A stretch of 64,000 bases of DNA from the NCBI GenBank assembly GCA_964007475.1, contig OZ023275.1, forward strand, positions 20,439,829 through 20,503,828, written 5' to 3'. Origin of the DNA: Hybos culiciformis. Its lineage: Eukaryota > Arthropoda > Insecta > Diptera > Hybotidae. How positions within the stretch are numbered: the first letter of the stretch is position 1; the number at the start of each line of letters is the position of its first letter. The position numbers and the translations under genes were made by a program. The notes under the pieces were generated by a model, which worked only from the letters and a program-made list of their open reading frames with translations, ran no database searches and was not told where the DNA came from. Shown in pieces: positions 47,369 to 60,493 of the stretch.

Positions 47369-49261
47369 TAGTACGTAGTACATAATGTATAATTTATAAT
47401 TCTTTCACATTTAGGAATTTTACTTGTCAAATAATTGTCGGTTCTATTGAAATATTTTACTTTAAACAGTCAAAAAACATTTTGGTATTTGGAAAATTAA
47501 TTTATCAATTTGGAAAAATTACAAAAAGAAAATAAATTTAGAAAATCATTATGAGAATCTTTTTTAAATCATATTTTTTATTTAAAAAAAAAATAAAGAA
47601 AAATAAAATATTTGTACCTACTTTTTTTTTTCCTATAACTATAGCAAAAGCTTTTTTTTCACACATATTTCATATAAATATTTTTTAAAATCAGAAAGGC
47701 ACGTGTAGAAAATGCAAACACGTATATATATAACTACATAATATATGTATCTACTTACAATAATAAAATAATATACATAATGTTTACATATCTACACATT
47801 TTATTATAATTATTTTACTTTCTAAAAAAAAATATTTATGTATTTAAAACAATTCTTCAAATAACAATGATAATAATAATTATTATATTTTTATTATATT
47901 TGATGCTTTTTAACTTAAAACAAAAAAAAATAATTTTATTTTTTTTATTTTTTTTTATTCTAACTATACTTATACACTATGTATACATCTAAAGCTTTGT
48001 GTATCTGATGCACAGAAAATTCTTTTGTAATAAAAAAAAAATGTACATTTTTATTGCAAGGCCACAAATAACAAAATAAACAAAAATTGAATGCGCTCTG
48101 GTATAAATAATGGATATAGACACATTTATATGGGCCCAATAATTTATTAATTCATTTCATAATTTGGTCTAAGCTTTACAACTTATACTACTCGGTCAAA
48201 AAGTAATTAAGATTTTATTTAATTGAACAAAATATTGGAAAAAAAAAATAATTATGGTTACCACCAAGTTGAAATATTAAACTTTTTTTTGACAAAATCT
48301 AATGATGCGTCTAAACTGTAAAAAAATGTAATTGATCAGAACAGATCTTAAAAACTTATTTAATAACGATTGAAAGATAACAGTTTAGTTCTTAATCTTG
48401 ATGATATTCTTATGGAAAAATTAATTAATTATAATAATTTACAATATGGTTGAATAAATAGATTATTTAAAAATATACAACAACTGTCTACAGTTCATGT
48501 TCAACACTCTTTTAAAATGTTTCTCAAATGATGTTGTGAATAAATCTACTAGTGTTTTAAAATTTTTGCACAATTCTAGTTCTATGGCAAACAATTTCCT
48601 AGAATTATTACTTAAATAAATGATTTTATTTTTTCAATATCCCTCTCTCAAATCACTATATTGGGCCTTCAAATTTAATATCAATTTCACTAACTTATTT
48701 GATTCGATGCCGTCGTGACAATAATTACATAATAATAATGAAATAAAAATTATTTTTATTACAAATTAAAAAAAACAATTTTTTTTTTTTTTTTATTTTC
48801 TCACGTGCATGATGGCAAATCAATGATTCAATTAGACCGACAACTCTTTACATTATTTACATTTTATTTGAAGTTCATTACATAATGTTTCTTTTTTTTT
48901 TTTCATAAAAATTTAAAAAAAAAAAGATTAAATTCATTTAGTATCTTATATACATATATACGACCTTTTTATTTATACAGTTTACATACTATACATTTTA
49001 TTTATTCGTTTCTGAACAATATGGAATTAAATTTTAATTACTCCGTCAGTGAAAATGAGAAAGATTGTATGTAATTATTAAAATTATTTTTGGAAAAATA
49101 ACGATTTGTTACAAATCTTAGTATGGATGGAATTCATTTTCGGGAATTCCACATTAGAATAGTAATAGTTTACATTAAACTTGCACATGTATATGCCCAA
49201 AATAATGTCTGTCAGCATTAAGTGTACGCAAAATTTTTGCTTTTAAAATATCATATAATAA

Positions 49262-49330
49262 ATATGGTATAGTGTAGTATAGTACAGTACAGTATAGTAA
49301 AGCATAGGAAAGTATACCATAGTAAGTATA
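49262..49330. repeat. Degenerate TAGTA/AGTAT pentanucleotide array
   Basis: Repeated AGTAT, AGTAC, AGTAA and AGCAT words at 5-bp spacing, with substitutions. Confidence 0.8.
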
Positions 49331-52300
49331 TTATTCCTGAGAAAAAATAGTTTAAGAATGAATTCGTGATGCGGAATGCAAATTCTATAAAAAATTAAAA
49401 TTCAAAAATATAAAAGTTTATTTTAATTTAGAGTTATAAGTATATTTTAATTTTTTTTAAAACTTGCATATACCTCTTGTAAGAGACACAATAAAAATTC
49501 TAACATATTACACTTATATTATATTACCCATACCAGAATATTAATATTATTTTTATTTATGTATATAAATAAAATAAAAATAAATAAATTAAAATTTATA
49601 ATTTTCATTGCAAGAAGTAATGAATTCGCTTCATTTTACTTGTTGTTGGTTTTTTTTTCATTTTTTTTTTTATACATTTTAAATAAACATTAAAACATTT
49701 TTATATCATTATATAATTTCAATTTATTAATTCTGATTCTGTGTATATATAAAAAGAAGGGAGCTTTTATTTTTTTTCTTTATTTATTTTTATATTCATG
49801 AATTTTTTAGATTAAAGCGCGTGTAATCTATTTATAAATAAAAAAATATATTTTTTTTTTTGGATTCATACATAAATACATAATATGTAAAAATAAATAT
49901 TATGATTGCAGGCAATTAATAAAAATTTACAATTGATTTCCTTTGCGATTTTCCATTACTGCGCGCGAAATTGTTTTTTTTTTTTTTAATATTTATTTTA
50001 ACATTTTTATTTGACATTCATAATTAAAAGTATGTTATACACTTTGCTATGATGTAAAAAAAAATTTCATACCAAACTATTTGTATGTACAGGTAATTTA
50101 AAATTAAAATTTTCAATTTAGAGATTGAATTGAAAAATTAGTCGTTTTATTTGAAGGTGATTAACGAATAAAACTTCTGCAAAATTTTGACAATTTTAGT
50201 TTATATTTAATATACACAAATCGAATGTGGAATGCGCCTATTCTATAGTTAGCAGCTCCAATATATAAATTCTCAATTATTAAAACCTTAAATTCAGCCT
50301 AATCTTCAATGAGATAAAAAAGTGAAAAAAAATTCTTAATCCAATTTCAATCAACATTATTTTATTAATGTAAAAACAAAAATGCAATAAATGCAAAAAA
50401 AATATTCTTCAATGAAGAATAATTTTTTTTTTTAAACTCAAGTATTATATTTTTCTAAAGAGGAAATATTAGAAAACTAGTTTTAATATATTGTTAATTT
50501 CCATACCTATTTGTTTATTATTTTTTTATATTATATATTATATATATATGTATTCTACAATATATGTTTATATTATTTCTCCGTTTTCAAATATTTTTAT
50601 CTTTCTCTTATTATGTTTATTTATACAATAAAAAAAAAAAAATAAAATAAAAAAAAATAAAATTAATGCATTTCCAACAAAATTATTTGAATGTCGGTAA
50701 TGACCAAGATAAAATATGAGCACAGTATGTTGTAATCAACACCAGAAGCTTGAATGAATATCATGTATAATTGCCAAAGATACATGCAGAAATTGCAATT
50801 TAACGAAAATTGCAAAGTGAAAAAGGAAAAAAATAAATAAAAAAAAAAAAAAACAGCTGATATAATGCTAAATAATAATTTATTGTACAATATAAATGAC
50901 AACAACAAAATAAAATATAATGAATAAGAAAAATTTAAACAATTTATTGGAACAAGCGTCTATAGGATGTGCTTATATGTTCAAATGGACATATGTGATC
51001 ATAAATTGGACAATGTTTACAATCCCACTACCTACGTACAAATTTTGGTGTAACGTTAAATATTGTATCTATTCCTTTTCTATTATTTTTTTTTTCTTTT
51101 TTTTTTGACTAAAATCAAATTCAATTTATGTTATTTATCTTCCCACAAATACATAATGTTATTATGCTATAAACTTATAGATATATATAAAAATTGGTTT
51201 TTCTTCTTTAAAGCATTCAATAATAGTTCACATTTATTTAAATATAATTCTTACGATCAATATAACTTTGGTTAGATTGGCGGCCTGATTCACAAAAGTA
51301 ACTTTGCAAATTCATTTAAAGGTACTTGTATTTTTTTGCCATTTGAAAGCTACAAATAGGCTTATTCTAAATTAAGAACAAATTATTTTTAAGAGAACCA
51401 TAGAGTCAGTTTTAAAGTTATAAGCGAGTCATAAATGGGAGTATTAAGTTTTCACTTCCTATGCTTTTAATATAATTAAAATAAAAAACAATTAAAAAAA
51501 AGGGTAGAAAAAGCACTTGAAGTAACGAAGAAAAGGAAGAGAAAATATATAAATTTTTATATTCAGTGAAATATGCAATAGGTACAAGTAACTAAATTTT
51601 GAAGTATGAACTGACCTAGAAATTGTTAAATCTAAGAACACGGAGTATTATAACGACGCGGGGCGTGACGCAGCGATTACACAAATTTTTTTTTATCTAT
51701 TTAATTTGAAAAATTTTTTTTACGAGAAAAAATCTTTAGGTCTTCATCCTTCAATTGTTATACTTCAATTGTTAAAAATGCACTTACTAAATCTTAGATC
51801 GCGGTCTTAATTTTAATATTTCTACCGTTATGTAACTTTAGTAATTTCGAAGAAGAAAAGAAATAATTAAATTGAAACTAAGGTTTATTAATTTCTGTTT
51901 CCAATAGTGTATATCCAATATGGTATATTATGTATATATTAATATTAAAATAATAATAATAATACATTGTATTCATATATATAAGAACTGATTTCTTTAT
52001 AAATTTTATTAAACTATACTTAAACAATGAATATAAGCAGTTAACTTCTACAAAATAATTTTCAAAAATAATATGAGGACAAAAAATGAACTGCATTGGA
52101 ATTTTCTTCAAGATAATAATAATAATACATTTATATACATATATACGTATTATTATGGCAAAAATATGTGGGGTGTGCGTAACTTTATTACTGTTTTTGG
52201 TTAACAATTTATGTTATTTATTATGTTAAATATATCCTGTACTATTTATGTTCAATAAACAAACAATAGCATTCAATTAGTTTTTTTTTCTATATATGCA

Positions 52301-53372
52301 TATAGTATAACTATATAAAATAAACCGTATAAATATTGCAATTTGACCTGTCGTCGTCTGCATATAGAAAAAGTTGCACGTGTTAATTGAACATTGCTAT
52401 ATATTGCAGAATTTGAAAAAAAAAAATGTTTTATAAATTATTGTCTAATTTTTTATTTAATTTTTTTTTGATTTTTTATTCTGTAATTTCTATAATATTT
52501 AACTATTATTATATTATAATAACAAAATAATTTTTGCTTAAAATTTCAAGTGACAGATCAATGGTCATTAAAAGATTGAATTTCGTAGGGAAATTAAAAA
52601 TATTAATGTATTTATTATAAATTTCATATAATATGCTGAGATGTGTCATTTAAGCCATTATGAATATCGTTTAAGAATAAGCTACACACAACACTAAACG
52701 CGACGCGCTGAATTATAAATCAGCTCAATTTAAAGAAAATAAATATGTTTTAAAGCACTCGCTCCGAAAGAAGCACAAAAAAAATAAATAAAAAAAAGGA
52801 GAAATTTTAATACAACTTAGATAATAATAATAAACAATAAATTAAAAAAAATATATAAAATAGCATAACTTTTAGTGCTTTAAAGTGAAATAAAAAAAAA
52901 AAAAATAAAATAATTGAATGTTAAAAAATTTAAAAAATTTCATCAATATTAAACATTTTTGTCCGTATTTAAAATTCTTTATACCTACTTCAATTATCTG
53001 AACATATTTTTAATTTCAAAAATTAATTACTTAAATGGAGTAGATTTTCTTTTAACTTCACTTCTGTATATACCAATATACTACCTAGCATATATATTAT
53101 TTATGTTTATATATAATCTAACAGAATTAATTAAATCGAATATATATGATTTAGAGTAAATTATTTTGTAACTTGAACAATTTTATTTTTTTAAATTGGA
53201 TAATATTTAAAATCAAGTATATAAATACTCTGTTTAGTTAAATAATATATTAAAACTGTAGCAAGTATAATTTTTAATATACCCATTAGAATTATAATAA
53301 ACAAGATTATAATTTCAATAATAATAATAATAATAATAATATTAGAATCTGCTATCAAATGCATTCGCAATG

Positions 53373-53376
<4 letters not shown>

Positions 53377-53407
<31 letters not shown>
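53377..53407. repeat. TTA microsatellite
   Basis: About ten TTA units. A shorter AAT run lies at 53320-53342 in the opposite sense, with about 35 bases between, so the two could pair as a hairpin. Confidence 0.95.
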
Positions 53408-54635
53408 CTATATAAAGACCAATTTACAAAAATATCAGCGGGTGTATACTCAAGGCCGACGACGACCCAGAACGTATATTCATGTTAAGTTAAATAATAA
53501 GAGTTTTTTTATATATACACATAGGGTAATGTAACAAATATTAATATGTATATAAATTTAAATAGTAATGGAAAAGTTAAAGAAAAATATATGAATAAAA
53601 ACAATAATAATGTTTCAAAAAATTTATTATTATAAATAAAAATTAATTGAAATTATTATACAAATATTTCTTAAAATTAAATATATTTATTAAATTCATT
53701 CTTTGAACGAATTCCAGTTTCTCTTGATTGAACATTATAATTATAAAAACGCTATTTATGCTCATGTCAATAATTTGAAGTTAATTCTTATTTTATAACA
53801 AAAAGACAGCTGGTTTAGCCAAGTTTAAAATTGTTAATCTCTTCTAAATAGATGATAATCTTATAAAGTACTCTTACTGTGGAAAGTTGAATTTTCGGGC
53901 AATTATTATATTGACTACTTACAAAATTAATTTTCATTATCTCTTAAAGCGAAAAAAATAATTTTTTTTTATTCCTTTTTTTTTATATACATATATTATA
54001 ATAAGCCTTATTTCCTTACCTTACTTAATAAATGTAAATTTTAATGTAAAATTTAAAAAACAAAAAAAAAAACTTTAACATATAAAAACAAAAAAAAAAA
54101 ATCATAAAGCAAAATCATTTTAAATTTATAATTTGATCAAAAGATTATAAAAACCCATATGGCTGTTATAGGAAGGATAAAAACAGATATTACATATAAT
54201 CTTCCTAGAAAAATCTTTATGTGCCAAAAACTAAACACACTATATTTATTCATTTGGCACAAGTTTTTTTTTTTGTTTTTTGTTTTTTTTTTTTTTTTGC
54301 AAAAGCAAATTAACAAAGAAAAAACTATATATATTTCATCAGCGGTGCTGTGTAGTAAAAGATCTTAACTGTGAGATATATTGTTTGTGGTGAAACCTTT
54401 AATTTTTTTTTTTTTTTTAGTCCACAAAACGAAGAATACGGAAAAATTTGCAACAAAACCGAAACAAAAAATACCTATAAATAAATTTTCTTTTATATAC
54501 ATATTATACCTACCTACCTAGCTATAATAATATTTTTAGTAAAAATTTATCAGCCAAAGGCTAATAGGAGTTGCTTAGTTTGGGCTGCGATATATGTTTT
54601 AAAAATGATCAATGTTTTTATTTTCATGTTGGTTC

Positions 54636-54646
<11 letters not shown>

Positions 54647-54668
<22 letters not shown>

Positions 54669-54669
54669 T
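54647..54669. repeat. ATT microsatellite
   Basis: Poly(T) followed by about seven ATT units. Confidence 0.9.
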
Positions 54670-55362
54670 AAGTCTCTAATCAACTAACATATAAGTTTCC
54701 AACAACAAATTCTTAGAATAAAAATTAATAAAGAAAGGCATACAAGGAGAAAAAATAAAAAATAAAAATAAAACCTCTAACTTTATCTTACAGTGCATTA
54801 TTGTTATGATTTTTACATTAACTCCCGCGCGAAATCCACATGTTGAAATGATTGCATAACATTCTTGCAAAAAAAAAAAATAAAAAAAAAGTAATATACA
54901 AAAAATGTAAACATAAACTCTATATCATTTTTCTTCTTTTTTTTTTCTAGAACATATTTTTCCGCAATAATTCATAAAACATGTAAAGAAAATGTACGTG
55001 ATGATTTTATGTGTATACGCAGGAAAAATTTAAATTATATTATAATTGGTTTAAATTCTGATAAATGGATTTTAAAAATAATTTGTGTATACAGGGAGTT
55101 CTAATAAAAGTCACTACTTGTATAAAAGATATTAATCAAGAGTATGGTTTTTTAATACATATATGTACGTAATCTGTCCAATAATGCTGTTTTATAATAA
55201 AACCGAATTGTAGGCAAAACACTGACTCACTGACATCTCTCTCCAAAATTATTTAAAACTTTCTTTATGATAACAGAATGCAAATTTAATACTGAAATTT
55301 ATTATTTTGACCATAAGTATAATTGATGGGCTCCCTTACGCACTTTAAACATTACTTTACAC

Positions 55363-55680
55363 CAGCGGTCGGCAAACTATGACCCGTGGGTCACGGGGTG
55401 ACCCAAAGCATCATTTCATGTTACCCGCTCCGAAATTGTGAAGTAGTTCCCAAATCAATGAATATATTTTTTGCTTACAACAATTGAATATAAAATTTTT
55501 TGGTTTACAACAATTCTTTTTGTAAGTCCTAGTTTGCTGGATAATAAATAAATTAACTTTTGATTTAACTATTTTTTTTTAAATTGCTTTCATATAAAAT
55601 TGACACTGACCCACTACAACTTTAAAAAATCTCATCTTAGCCGAATTTTACCCACGACCAAAAAAGTTTGCCGACCTCTG
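55363..55680. mobile_element. hAT-type MITE with perfect 8-bp target duplication
   Basis: The left end CAGCGGTCGGCAAACT and the inverted right end CAGAGGTCGGCAAACT differ at one base. CTTTACAC occurs exactly at 55355-55362 and again at 55681-55688. CAG...CTG termini, an 8-bp duplication and a GGTCGGCAAACT-type end are hallmarks of hAT (Charlie/Buster-like) elements. At 318 bp with no open frame it is non-autonomous and would have been moved by a transposase made elsewhere. The identical target duplications indicate a fairly recent insertion. Confidence 0.92.
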
Positions 55681-55688
55681 CTTTACAC

Positions 55689-56267
55689 CCTCAGGGTCTG
55701 AATTTTCAAAAATCATTTCTTATTGTGAGTCTAAATTTTGTGTTTCCTAACTTATAAGAAGCTGAGATCCGTATTAATGAGTCAGTCAGTCATGCAGGAC
55801 TGTTTTCTATAAATTCTTCAAAAGTATTTAAAGTGTAACTACGATATTCTCTTAGATTGAGTTATGTATGTTCGATTTTATTAGTTTTTAATATATATTT
55901 TCTTTTTTGGATTAAAAATACAAAGCTTTATTAATTCATGAACATGGTTTACTGGAAAATGTTTTTTCTTTCTTGTATTTTCTTAAAACTATCACTTTAA
56001 TTTTGCGATATTTATTTGTGACTTTTTTTTGTACAAGAATATTATGTTTAACCATTTTGACAATAAATTTTCTTTAAGCATGCTACTTTAAACCTACTAG
56101 CCCTATAATAATTAATGTATTTATTCACGAAATAAAATAAATAATAATGAAATTAAATTGAAAATTCTAGTCTTCAAAGAAGTTGAAGATTGGCGAATTC
56201 GAAAGTATTATGTGCTGTTTATCGCACATACTTACGTACATTGATCTTCGAGTTCTAATCTCATATA
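55689..56267. other. AT-rich spacer between two elements
   Basis: No gene or further repeat recognised. Confidence 0.6.
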
Positions 56268-57255
56268 ATAGTCTAAGAGCTCGCAACGTTTTCGGCACGT
56301 GATTTTAGCAAGGCTCATTTTTTAATATATTGTTCCAGACTACAGTACAAGACGCATACGGGTAGTCTGGCAGTCAGATGACGTTGCGTTTACCCGTGAG
56401 AGCAGAGCCAGGTAGGTAAAAAAAACGCAAAATTACGTGATAATAGCAAGATTTCTTTTTATGTCATTTGTTTGTGTTTATTATGTGAAATGTTAATCCA
56501 TCATTGCCAGACGGCTCTGGCGTTGTTAAGACCGTGCCAGACCTTGATTTATAACAAAAAAAAATCATTTTCACGTCATTTTAGAAAGGCTGAAATTTTT
56601 ATATGATATATATTGGATCTTATACAGATTATATCCAATTTGCCAGACGGAAATACCGTTGCTAAATGGATGCCAGACCTATTTAAGTCTTACAAGGAAA
56701 GTACGTATTGAAGACCCCGCCTAGCAAAATAACGGGTGATGTTGGCTGTTGGAATGCTACCACAAATTAATGAACAAAAGAAAAAAAAAAAAAATTAACT
56801 TTAAATAAACTAGCTCCGGCAATTGCAAATTATTTTATTGTTCTTTGTGAACTTTTTTTTTTAATTATAAAAAAATTATAATAAATGAAATTTTCATTAT
56901 TTTGAATTAAAAAAAAAGGGTTTCTAGTTTTTTTTTTTAAAGCATAAAAATCTTATATGCGTAATAAGTATTTCCAAAACTCAAGAATTGCCGGACCAAT
57001 TGACGTCATATTTGTACCATGTTATGCTTGAAGATTTCTCTTAAGGTTGGACCCAATAGGCGGCTTTGGTGATGAGATATCTCGATTTTTGTATACCACC
57101 AACGAAACCTACCTGGTCCAAACTTAATATACCCTAGTAACAAATGGTCCAAATATGGTGTCAATTGGTCTTGAGTTTGGGATTCAGTTATACTGCCTAC
57201 ATAAAACTTTACATATTTAAAATATATTCTTCATGACCTTGAATTTTCTCTGCAG

Positions 57256-57404
57256 AAAACCAAATGATAGAAGATAATAGCACATCCACAGACACCGAAG
57301 ACGATGAAGAAGATAGTGAAAATGATGATAATAATTATGACAGCAGTGACGACGATGAAGATTTTGAAAATGCGCTATTTTTTTGTGATACTATTTATGA
57401 TTAA
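57256..57404 (+). CDS. Remnant terminal exon with acidic tail inside the long-TIR element
   Basis: The acceptor TTTTCTCTGCAG ends at 57255. The frame passes an internal ATG at 57264 and runs 46 codons from there to TAA at 57402-57404. The block TEDDEEDSENDDNNYDSSDD is followed by DEDFENALFFCDTIYD. AATAAA follows at 57448-57453, 44 bases after the stop. Acceptor, stop and poly(A) signal together suggest the last exon of the element's original gene, probably its transposase, with earlier exons lost by internal deletion. No catalytic residues are present here, so the family cannot be named. Confidence 0.5.
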
Positions 57405-57447
57405 GTAATAGCTAAATAATTAAAGTTTATTGGAATTTTTTATCAAA

Positions 57448-57453
57448 AATAAA
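57448..57453 (+). terminator. Poly(A) signal AATAAA
   Basis: Canonical hexamer 44 bases after the stop codon of the acidic exon. AATAAA is common in this DNA, so position is the only support. Confidence 0.4.
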
Positions 57454-59254
57454 TTTTATAAAAAAACACAACTCAACTTTTTCAATTCGTTATTTTGTGT
57501 ATTTTCTGCACAAGTTAAAATAGGTCTGGCATCCATTTAGCAACGGTATTTCCGTCTGGCAAATTGCATATAATTTGTATAAGATCCAATATATAACATA
57601 TAAAAATTTCAGCCTTGCTAAAATGGCGTGAAAATTATTTTTTTTTTTTTTGTTATAAATCAAGGTCTGGCACGGTCTTAACAACGCCAGAGCCGTCTGG
57701 CAATGATGGATTAACATTTCACATAATAAGCACAAACAAATGACATAAAAAGAAATCTTGCTATTATCACGTAATTTTGCGTTTTTTTTACCTACCTGGC
57801 TCTGCTCTCACGGGTAAACGCAACGTCATCTGACTGCCAGACTACCCGTATGCGTCTTGTACTGTAGTCTGGAACAATATATTAAAAAATGAGCCTTGCT
57901 AAAATCACGTGATTTCTTACGTTGCGAGCTCTTGGACTATAAGGGTATGTATTAAATAAAACATTTTTTCAAATTTCAATATGATTGAATCATCATTGAA
58001 GTAGAAAGAATTGAGTTTTGAAATAATTATTAATTTTTTGAACATTTAATACCTATGAAATAACGTAACAATACTTCATAATATATGTAATCCTAAACAC
58101 ATTTTGACCTTTAATAATCATTTCAAATTCCTTAATAATCATTTCAAATTATATAAACGTTGGAATGAAGAAAATTATCATGAAATAAAATTTAATTATA
58201 AAATTAGTTCGATGACCTAGATTTACCTGATCATGTGATCTTAGTGGACCTGATGTCTTTTAGTTTAATTTCTTCGTTCATTTTTAATATTTCTCCTTTT
58301 CCATCAGCTCCAATCAATTACATCTTTTCAAAATATTACCTAAATTAAATTATATAATTTCATTTTTAAAAATGTCAATTGCAATATTTTTAACAATTAT
58401 TATTAGTCTTCAAGCTTAATTTGAAATTACACTTTACTTCTAGCTTTTTATGGGAACGATTTTCTTTTTGAGATCTAAAGTTTAACTGCATTGTCATTGA
58501 TGGAATTGTTTCAAATGTATAGACAATCAACTAACTAAATATACTTAAAATAAATGAATTCCTCTTTAAACCGCTCCTCTTTTACCTCATTCATTTTCCA
58601 TCTTTTTAAGACTCAAAAAAAAAAAGGTCACGTCATATACCCTACTAATGTATTAAAATGAAAATTTACAAATTTTATTCTTCTCATCATAATTATGCAC
58701 TTATGAAGAAAAAAAGTTGTGTCAATCTATTTAATCACAGATTTTTTTTTTATATATGTACAATTTTCACAAAAACATTAAGGAAATTTCATTTAATGTT
58801 CCGCTAATGATCAACGAGCTGAATTTTTTATTTTTTATTTTTAAATATTAAATTCAACATGTGGTTTATAGTTTTTAAATTTAACAAACTAAATATAAAT
58901 TTATATTAACGGAATGATGCATTTTTTTAATAAATGCACTTGCGTATTATTAACCTTGTAAAATTATATATGTATACTTATGTTTATAAAAAATAATATA
59001 TAGGTATAAATGTATATGCAATGGTTCAGGTGATAAATTTTATTAAGGAAAAAGTATGTACAGCCAATTTTTTAGGAAATAAAATAAATTCTAAAAATTT
59101 ATTTATTATAGAAATCTTAAAACTTAGAAGGTGGGAAGCCAAAATGTAAAAGTTTATTAATTAATTAGACAATAAAATTTTCATATTTATTGATCTGTTA
59201 ATTAAGTTGATTTTTTCCACATTTCCAAAGGGCAGTCGTTCAATTAAAGTATAA

Positions 59255-59298
59255 CTACTCCTAAGTGGTAACAACACTACTTCTAAGTGGTAACACAT
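59255..59298. repeat. Two-copy 22-bp tandem repeat
   Basis: CTACTCCTAAGTGGTAACA is followed in register by CTACTTCTAAGTGGTAACA, with few mismatches. Confidence 0.85.
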
Positions 59299-60451
59299 GA
59301 TTTCGATATTGACTGCACTTTTCTATACTTTTAGGGTAGATTTTGTTAAAATCAAGTTACAAAATAGTCAAACTCGAAGTATACTAAGTAAATACTATAT
59401 AGTTATGTCTTTTTTTTTTTGTTTGTAAAACCATGACAGTTAAATAATTATTTATTTTAAATTATCCTGCGAAGACAAAGTAGAGCACAAATCATTAATC
59501 ATTTCAATACTTCTTCTTGTGTACACAGTGCATTTATATAAAAAAAAATGTTGCATTGCGCACATTGTGTATTATGCAATTTTAATAATAAAATGTTGTT
59601 CAAAAAGTTAAAATAGGATACAAGCAAAAAAAAGTAAAAATAAAAAAAAATCCATTTCTGTGATTTCTAAAATGTCAGATTGATAGATGATGATTTTTGT
59701 TTTTATATAAAACTGTTATTTTGTATAAAATTGAATGTCGGATTTTCTGTAAATAACGATTTATTTTCACGAAATTACGAAGAAAAATATAATAATAATA
59801 TTAATAATAAACCTATTACAATCTTCAAGATGTTAAAAATGTGCTACTGAATTAAATACAGTAGCTATGCATTAGCTATTTCACTTGTAAACGCAATATC
59901 AAAAGTATAAGATCAAAATTATGGAAAATAAACTTTATTTAGAAATTGTGAGATTTTTGATAATTTATTTTTTTTTTTCTCTTTACCTGTGTAGAATTAA
60001 TGACATATAAAAAGACTGCTTGAATATTTAAGAATGTTTTATTTGATGTTAACTATATGTATACTATACAAGAAGTGCTAAACAATAATTACTGTTAAAA
60101 CCTCATAACGCAATCATGATTTCTTTTATACGATAAATTATTTAGTTTTTTTTTTAAAGAAAAGTTATTAAAAATTCGTAAGATTCAAATATAGATATAC
60201 ATTTATATTCGAATGAAAATAAAATTAAGATAGTTGTCCGTAAAATATAAATTGATTTAAATAGTGCAGCTTATAAATGTTGTGTTGATGTTCAAAGCAT
60301 GCCAATAAGTTTTGATCAATATAATCATCTTTATCATATTATTATATATAATCAAAATGTAAAAAATAAAATTAGTTTGCACAGACAGCGCTAATTATTA
60401 TATTCTTTAATCTGATTGAGGGAAAAATTCAGCTCGCTTGGAATAGCATAG

Positions 60452-60493
60452 TCATAACTTTAGCTTTACACTTCATAACTTTAGATTTACACT
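60452..60493. repeat. Two-copy 21-bp tandem repeat
   Basis: TCATAACTTTAGCTTTACAC(T) is followed by TCATAACTTTAGATTTACAC(T), with one mismatch. Confidence 0.88.

Larger units (their letters stand above)
47374..55354. other. Long AT-rich non-genic stretch
   Basis: No supported gene in about 8 kb. Microsatellites and one pentanucleotide array are listed separately. Small GC-rich spots occur near 51650-51680 (ACGACGCGGGGCGTGACGC), 52350 and 53455 (GACGACGAC). Open frames at 50663, 51878 and 52959 are A/T-driven. Confidence 0.55.
56268..57940. mobile_element. 1.67-kb element with about 420-bp terminal inverted repeats
   Basis: The left arm (about 56268-56685) and right arm (about 57518-57940) are near-identical reverse complements, from ATAGTCYAAGAGCTCGCAACG at the outside to GATGCCAGACCTATTT at the inside, with small indels. 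Each arm contains at least five GCCAGAC/GTCTGGC words, likely protein-binding sites. The roughly 830-bp interior is too short for a full transposase but ends in a coding-like acidic exon (57256-57404). The exact termini and target duplication could not be fixed. Superfamily unassigned; long arms occur in MULE, P-like (Galileo) and foldback elements. Confidence 0.88.

Noticed and set aside
51878..52207. 109-codon minus-strand open frame
   Set aside because: Ile/Tyr-rich product of ATA/AAT-rich DNA; similar length expected by chance in this composition.
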